Positions 27,826 through 32,087 of a DNA stretch of 32,087 nt are shown piece by piece. Numbering within the stretch: position 1 is the first letter of the stretch; the number at the start of each line of letters is the position of its first letter. Under the pieces are notes generated by a model. It made no database searches, was not told the origin of the DNA, and was given only the letters and a program-made list of their open reading frames with translations. The translations under genes were made by a program, and so were the position numbers. Source of the DNA: Steroidobacteraceae bacterium (lineage in GTDB: Bacteria > Pseudomonadota > Gammaproteobacteria > Steroidobacterales > Steroidobacteraceae); NCBI GenBank assembly GCA_027531255.1, contig JAPZRU010000034.1, positions 1-32,087 on the forward strand. The letters are read 5' to 3'.

Positions 27826-28143
27826 ATGGTCCCCACGATCGCCAAACCGGGCACCGGCGCGCAGAAGACGGGCGGCGCGCGCAAGGGCGACCTCCGGCGC
27901 CGTTTCGAGGCGGCGGCGCGGGACGTACAGAAGCTCGCGAAACGTCCGGCCGACCGCGATCTGCTCGAGTTCTACGCTCTCTACAAGCAGGCCACGGCCG
28001 GCGACGTCACCGGCCCGCGGCCCGGATTGCTCGACGTCCGTGGCCGCGCCAAGTACGACGCCTGGGCGAAGCGCAAGGGCACGACGGCCGACGAAGCGAT
28101 GGTCGCCTACGTCGCGCTCGTCGCGCGCCTCGGCAGCGCCTGA
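27826..28143 (+). CDS. Acyl-CoA-binding protein (ACBP)
   Basis: The 105-residue product ends in an ACBP domain (about residues 22-105): FEAAARDVQKLAKRPADRDL, LLEFYALYKQATAGDVTG, RPGLLDVRGRAKYDAW and EAMVAYVALVARL. The Tyr-x-x-Tyr-Lys pair in FYALYKQAT and Lys-Tyr in RAKYDAW are the residues that bind the CoA phosphate and adenine. The protein carries or buffers long-chain acyl-CoA in the cytoplasm. The basic N-terminal 21 residues are outside the domain. GAGGG lies upstream of the ATG. ACBP is common in eukaryotes and found in only part of the bacteria; its position next to ssb gives no clue to function. Confidence 0.9.
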   Translation: MVPTIAKPGTGAQKTGGARKGDLRRRFEAAARDVQKLAKRPADRDLLEFYALYKQATAGDVTGPRPGLLDVRGRAKYDAWAKRKGTTADEAMVAYVALVARLGSA

Positions 28144-28264
28144 GGCCCGCGAGCTGGGCGTAACTCACTGTAAAGATTGGTGATTGGCGCGCCGCGGCTC
28201 TGGATTCGCGCTTCTCTGCGCGGGCCGATTCCAGTACGATTGCCGACCCCCGCGCGTACACCCC

Positions 28265-29641
28265 ATGCCCGGCTACCTCTACGTCAAGACCCACGGCTGC
28301 CAGATGAACGAGTACGACTCCGCCCGGATGGTGGACGTACTGCGGGAGGCGCACGGGCTCGAGCCGACGGACGACGCGGAGCGCGCGGACGTCGTGCTGC
28401 TGAACACCTGCTCGGTGCGCGAGAAGGCCGAGGACAAGGTCTACTCGCAGCTCGGCCTCTGGCGCGAACTCAAGCAGCGGCGGCCGGGCGTGATCATCGG
28501 CGTCGGCGGCTGCGTCGCGAGCCAGGAGGGCGACGCGCTGGTGAAGCGCGCGCCGTTCGTCGATCTCGTGTTCGGCCCGCAGACCCTCCACCGCCTGCCC
28601 GAGATGATCGCGGCGCTGCGGCGCACCGGCCGCTCGCAGGTGGACGTCTCGTTCCCCGAGATCGAGAAGTTCGACGCGCTGCCGCAGCCGAAGACCAGTC
28701 GCGCCACCGCGTTCGTGTCGATCATGGAAGGCTGCAGCAAGTACTGCAGCTTCTGCGTCGTGCCGTACACGCGCGGCGACGAGGTCAGCCGGCCGTTCAC
28801 GAGCGTGCTGGCCGAGATCGAGACGCTCGCGCGCCAGGGCGTTCGCGAGATCACGCTGCTCGGCCAGAACGTGAACGCCTATGCCGGCGCGATGGACGAC
28901 GGCGAGATCGTCGACCTCGCGCTGCTGGTCGAGTACGTGGCCGAGGTGCCGGGCATCGAGCGCATCCGCTACACGACCTCGCACCCCGTCGAGTTCACGG
29001 ATCGACTGATCGAGGCCTACGCGCGCGTGCCGAAGCTCGTGAACCACCTGCACCTGCCGGTGCAGTCGGGTTCGGACCGCATCCTGAGCCTGATGAAGCG
29101 CGGCTACACCGCGCTCGAATACAAGCAGAAGATCCGCAGGCTCCGCGCGGTGCGCCCGGACATCTGCGTGTCGTCGGACTTCATCGTCGGCTTCCCGGGC
29201 GAGACGGACCGCGACTTCGAGCAGACGATGAACCTCGTCGCCGAGGTCGGCTTCGACCAGTCGTTCAGCTTCCTCTACAGCCGCCGGCCGGGCACGCCCG
29301 CCGCGGGACTGCCCGACGACGTGCCGCACGACGTGAAGCAGCAGCGGCTCGAGCTCCTGCAGCGGCGCATCGACCAGCAGTCGCGCGCGATCAGCGCCCG
29401 GATGGTGGGATCCGTGCAGAGCGTGCTGGTCGAGAAGCCGTCGAAGCGCGACGCGAACCGCCTCGCCGGCCGCACGGACAACAACCGCTGGCTGAACTTC
29501 GCAGGCCCGGCGGATCTGATCGACCGCTACGTCGACGTGGTCGTCACCGAGGCGCTGCCGAACTCGCTGCGCGGGCGGCTCGCGACCGTCGACGACCTCG
29601 AACGCGACCGCGCGTGCGCGCGCCACGGGCTGAGCGCGTGA
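28265..29641 (+). CDS. miaB: tRNA-2-methylthio-N6-dimethylallyladenosine synthase MiaB
   Basis: The 458-residue product has the N-terminal UPF0004 domain with three cysteines of one iron-sulfur cluster: Cys12 in [21 protein letters not shown], and GGCVAS. The radical SAM motif CxxxCxxC follows at Cys157, Cys161 and Cys164 ([15 protein letters not shown]), then the C-terminal TRAM domain with LVEKPSKRD and [11 protein letters not shown]. MiaB adds the methylthio group to i6A37 of tRNAs reading U. ATG at 28265 begins at the conserved strand. Its TGA overlaps the GTG of phoH (GTGA), the start of a translationally coupled series. Confidence 0.98.
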   Translation: MPGYLYVKTHGCQMNEYDSARMVDVLREAHGLEPTDDAERADVVLLNTCSVREKAEDKVYSQLGLWRELKQRRPGVIIGVGGCVASQEGDALVKRAPFVDLVFGPQTLHRLPEMIAALRRTGRSQVDVSFPEIEKFDALPQPKTSRATAFVSIMEGCSKYCSFCVVPYTRGDEVSRPFTSVLAEIETLARQGVREITLLGQNVNAYAGAMDDGEIVDLALLVEYVAEVPGIERIRYTTSHPVEFTDRLIEAYARVPKLVNHLHLPVQSGSDRILSLMKRGYTALEYKQKIRRLRAVRPDICVSSDFIVGFPGETDRDFEQTMNLVAEVGFDQSFSFLYSRRPGTPAAGLPDDVPHDVKQQRLELLQRRIDQQSRAISARMVGSVQSVLVEKPSKRDANRLAGRTDNNRWLNFAGPADLIDRYVDVVVTEALPNSLRGRLATVDDLERDRACARHGLSA

Positions 29642-30621
29642 GCACCCCGCAACCGACCGCCGTCGAACGCGACCTGCTGCTCGAGCCCGCGGACAACGAC
29701 CGGCTCGCGGCGCTCTGCGGGCCGCTCGACGAGCACCTGCGCCAGGTGGAGCAGCGGCTCGGCGTCATCGTGAATCGCCGGGGCAACCGCTTCCTCGTCA
29801 CCGGTGCGCACGCCGACGCCGCGGTGCGCGTACTGCAGGATCTCTACGCGCGCGCCGGCGATCGCCGCGGCCTCGAGCCCGCGGACGTGCACCTCGCGAT
29901 CCAGGAAACCGGCATGGACGCACCGGCTGCAGCCCCCGGCGGCGGCGGGGCCGCGGACACCGTGCAGGTGCAGACGCACCGCGGCCTGATCCGCGGGCGC
30001 GGCGCGAACCAGGCACAGTACCTGGCGAACATCCACGGCCAGGATCTCACGTTCGGCGTCGGCCCCGCCGGCACCGGCAAGACCTACCTGGCGGTCGCCT
30101 GCGCGGTCGAGGCGCTGCAGTCCGACCGCGTGCGCCGCATCGTGCTGGTGCGGCCGGCGGTCGAGGCGGGCGAGCGGCTCGGCTTCCTGCCCGGCGACCT
30201 CACGCAGAAGGTCGACCCGTACCTGCGGCCGATGTACGACGCGCTGTACGAGATGCTCGGCTTCGACCGCGTGATGCGCCTGATCGAGCGCAACGTGATC
30301 GAGGTGGCGCCGCTCGCGTTCATGCGGGGCCGCACGCTGAACGACGCGTTCATCATCCTCGACGAGGCGCAGAACACCACGATCGAGCAGATGAAGATGT
30401 TCCTGACGCGCATCGGCTTCGGCTCGAAGGCGGTGGTCACGGGCGACGTCACGCAGACCGACCTGCCGTCGAACCGCGTCTCGGGCCTCAGGCACGTGAT
30501 CGACGTGCTCGACGGCGTGCCGGGCGTCGCGTTCACGTTCTTCAACTCGAAGGACGTGGTGCGCCACCCGCTGGTGCAGCGGATCGTGCAGGCCTACGAG
30601 CGTGCGGGAGACGCCGGATGA
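29638..30621 (+). CDS. ybeZ: PhoH-like ATPase (YbeZ)
   Basis: The 327-residue product has an N-terminal KH-like segment ([13 protein letters not shown]), then the PhoH ATPase: Walker A GPAGTGKT at residues 142-149, [17 protein letters not shown], Walker [10 protein letters not shown] with Asp242-Glu243, and [12 protein letters not shown]. It is thought to act with the ribonuclease YbeY in rRNA maturation and RNA quality control. The start is GTG at 29638, overlapping the miaB stop by 4 nt. Its own TGA overlaps the ybeY ATG by 4 nt. The order miaB-ybeZ-ybeY-corC is conserved. Confidence 0.95.
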   Translation: MSTPQPTAVERDLLLEPADNDRLAALCGPLDEHLRQVEQRLGVIVNRRGNRFLVTGAHADAAVRVLQDLYARAGDRRGLEPADVHLAIQETGMDAPAAAPGGGGAADTVQVQTHRGLIRGRGANQAQYLANIHGQDLTFGVGPAGTGKTYLAVACAVEALQSDRVRRIVLVRPAVEAGERLGFLPGDLTQKVDPYLRPMYDALYEMLGFDRVMRLIERNVIEVAPLAFMRGRTLNDAFIILDEAQNTTIEQMKMFLTRIGFGSKAVVTGDVTQTDLPSNRVSGLRHVIDVLDGVPGVAFTFFNSKDVVRHPLVQRIVQAYERAGDAG

Positions 30622-31121
30622 GCGCGGGCGAGCTTGCGGTGGACGTGCAGTTCGCGACGCGCCGCCCGTGGGTGCCGTCGGCAGCGCGCGTCGCCGAGTG
30701 GGCGAGGGCGGCCGCGGGCCGCGCCGGTCGAGGCGCCGAGCTGTCGGTGCGCGTCGTCGGGCCGCGCGAGAGCCGCACGCTCAACCGCACCTGGCGCGGC
30801 AAGGACAAGCCCACGAACGTGCTGAGCTTCCCGGGGAGCGAAACGGGGTCGCAGCCCTCTTCCGGCCCGACGCAGCGGCTGGCCGGCCCCTCGTCGCTGC
30901 ACCTCGGCGACCTCGCCATCTGCGCGAGCGTCGTCGCGCGCGAGGCCCGCTCGCAGGGCAAGACGCTGCGCGCGCACTGGGCGCACATGGTGGTGCACGG
31001 CGTGCTGCACCTGCTCGGGCTCGACCACGAACGCAGCGCCGACGAGGCACGCCGGATGGAGCGACGGGAGCGGACGATCCTCGCCCGGCTCGGCTACGCC
31101 GACCCCTACGAGGTGACCTGA
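30618..31121 (+). CDS. ybeY: Endoribonuclease YbeY
   Basis: The 167-residue product has the zinc motif H-x3-H-x5-H in [11 protein letters not shown] (His127, His131, His137) and the conserved segments [18 protein letters not shown] and LGDLAIC. YbeY trims the 3' end of 16S rRNA and removes defective ribosomes with RNase R. An insert after SFPGSE (to about residue 92, rich in Ser, Gln and Pro) is variable in the family. ATG at 30618 overlaps the ybeZ stop in ATGA. Confidence 0.97.
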   Translation: MSAGELAVDVQFATRRPWVPSAARVAEWARAAAGRAGRGAELSVRVVGPRESRTLNRTWRGKDKPTNVLSFPGSETGSQPSSGPTQRLAGPSSLHLGDLAICASVVAREARSQGKTLRAHWAHMVVHGVLHLLGLDHERSADEARRMERRERTILARLGYADPYEVT

Positions 31122-31123
31122 CG

Positions 31124-32026
31124 ATGGCGGACGACGGCAGTAGTACCCGGACCGAGCGCGGGGGCGGCTGGCTCGAGCGGCTGCGCGCGCGCATGAGCGG
31201 CGAGCCGCAGGACCGCGAGCAGCTGCTCGAGGACATGCGCGAGGCGGCGAGCCGCGGGCTCGTCGATGCGGACTCGCTGGAGATGATCGAGGGCGTGCTC
31301 GAGGTCTCGGACCTGCACGCGCGCGACATCATGGTGCCGCGCTCGCAGATGACGGTGCTCGAGCGCGACGCCGACCCCGAGAGCCTCGTGCCGGTGGTGG
31401 TCGAGTCCGGCCACTCGCGCTTCCCGGTGATCGGCGACGACCGCGACGAGGTGGTCGGCATCCTGCTCGCGAAGGACCTGCTGCGCTACTACGCCGAGGG
31501 CGGCCCGGACGAGGGCGGCCCGCGCAACCAGAAGAACTTCGACATCCGCGAGGTGCTGCGGCCGGCCGTGTTCGTGCCGGAGAGCAAGCGCCTCAACGTG
31601 CTGCTGAAGGAGTTCCGGAAGAACCGCCACCACATGGCGATCGTGGTGGACGAGTACGGCGGCGTGGCGGGCCTCGTCACGATCGAGGACGTGATCGAGC
31701 AGATCGTCGGCGACATCGCGGACGAGTACGACGTCGAGGAGGATCTCCCGATCCGCCGCGAGGGCGAGCGCCAGTACACGGTGCGCGCGCTGACGCGGAT
31801 CGAGGAGTTCAACGAGTACTTCGGCGCGGAGTTCAGCGACGAGGAGTTCGACACCGTCGGCGGCCTCGTCGCGCACGCCTTCGGCCGCCTGCCGCGCCGC
31901 GGCGAGACGACGCGGATCGAGGACTTCGAGTTCCGCGTGCTGCGCGCCGACCGCCGCCGCATCGAGCTGCTGCGCGTGGTCGCGCCCCGCGACGCGACGC
32001 CCCCGGCCGAGGCCGGGGGTGACTGA
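31124..32026 (+). CDS. corC: CorC/HlyC-family CBS-domain protein (YbeX)
   Basis: The 300-residue product has two CBS domains: RDIMVPRSQMTVLERD starts the first, and FVPESKRLNVLLKEFRKNRHHMAIVVDEYGGVAGLVTIEDV is the second. A CorC_HlyC C-terminal domain follows with IEEFNEYFGAEF and FDTVGGLVAHAFG. There is no transmembrane part, as in the soluble YbeX/CorC type. It has been linked to Mg2+/Co2+ efflux and to ribosome metabolism. ATG at 31124 is 2 nt after the ybeY stop. Confidence 0.96.
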   Translation: MADDGSSTRTERGGGWLERLRARMSGEPQDREQLLEDMREAASRGLVDADSLEMIEGVLEVSDLHARDIMVPRSQMTVLERDADPESLVPVVVESGHSRFPVIGDDRDEVVGILLAKDLLRYYAEGGPDEGGPRNQKNFDIREVLRPAVFVPESKRLNVLLKEFRKNRHHMAIVVDEYGGVAGLVTIEDVIEQIVGDIADEYDVEEDLPIRREGERQYTVRALTRIEEFNEYFGAEFSDEEFDTVGGLVAHAFGRLPRRGETTRIEDFEFRVLRADRRRIELLRVVAPRDATPPAEAGGD

Positions 32027-32087
32027 GCGCGCGCGCCGCGCGAGCGCGGCGCTGGAGGCGGCGTCGGGGCCCGGCCCCGGCGCGACG
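32019..32087 (+). CDS. lnt: Possible start of apolipoprotein N-acyltransferase (partial)
   Basis: A GTG at 32019 overlaps the corC stop by 8 nt and opens a frame to the window edge (23 codons, VTERARRASAALEAASG). In many proteobacteria lnt follows corC in this operon, which is the only support. The visible sequence is too short and alanine-rich to identify. Confidence 0.3.
   Translation, partial: MTERARRASAALEAASGPGPGAT

Overview
The window comes from a very GC-rich proteobacterium, most likely a gammaproteobacterium of the Xanthomonadales/Nevskiales/Steroidobacterales type. The clues are secY followed directly by rpmJ with no infA between them, a separate alpha operon, a cysteine-poor S14 and S4, and the uvrA/MFS/ssb and miaB-phoH-ybeY-corC blocks. 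No rRNA, tRNA, insertion sequence, CRISPR array or prophage was seen. The lineage is inferred from gene order and composition only.

Positions 1-16734 are the tuf / S10 / spc / alpha ribosomal protein supercluster. The 3' end of tuf is followed by rpsJ, which has its own intrinsic terminator. An inward-facing APC amino acid permease gene and a small remnant of a second APC gene then separate rpsJ from the rest of the S10 operon. A new promoter and a roughly 330 nt leader with a terminator-like hairpin (candidate attenuator) precede rplC. From rplC the order is the usual one: rplC-rplD-rplW-rplB-rpsS-rplV-rpsC-rplP-rpmC-rpsQ, then rplN-rplX-rplE-rpsN-rpsH-rplF-rplR-rpsE-rpmD-rplO-secY-rpmJ. The alpha operon (rpsM-rpsK-rpsD-rpoA-rplQ) has its own sigma-70-like promoter and ends at a strong terminator.

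Positions 16843-22863 are an accessory region with several eroded genes: a secreted-type amidase with internal deletions, the C-terminal half of an alpha/beta hydrolase, a CheB methylesterase remnant, and a truncated response-regulator receiver joined in frame to another domain. Between them lie apparently intact genes: mscL, two alanine-rich small lipoproteins, a GNAT acetyltransferase and an HDOD-domain protein. Several breakpoints look like deletions between short GC-rich repeats. The chemotaxis-type pieces (CheB, receiver, HDOD) suggest that a signalling cluster once stood here.

Positions 22915-32087 hold conserved DNA-repair and RNA-maturation genes: uvrA, with a divergent MFS transporter, ssb and an acyl-CoA-binding protein gene, then miaB-phoH(ybeZ)-ybeY-corC with translationally overlapping starts. 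The window probably ends in the first codons of lnt.

I saw no clearly new multi-gene system. The most unusual features are the broken S10 operon with its relocated leader and the run of internally deleted genes downstream of the ribosomal block.
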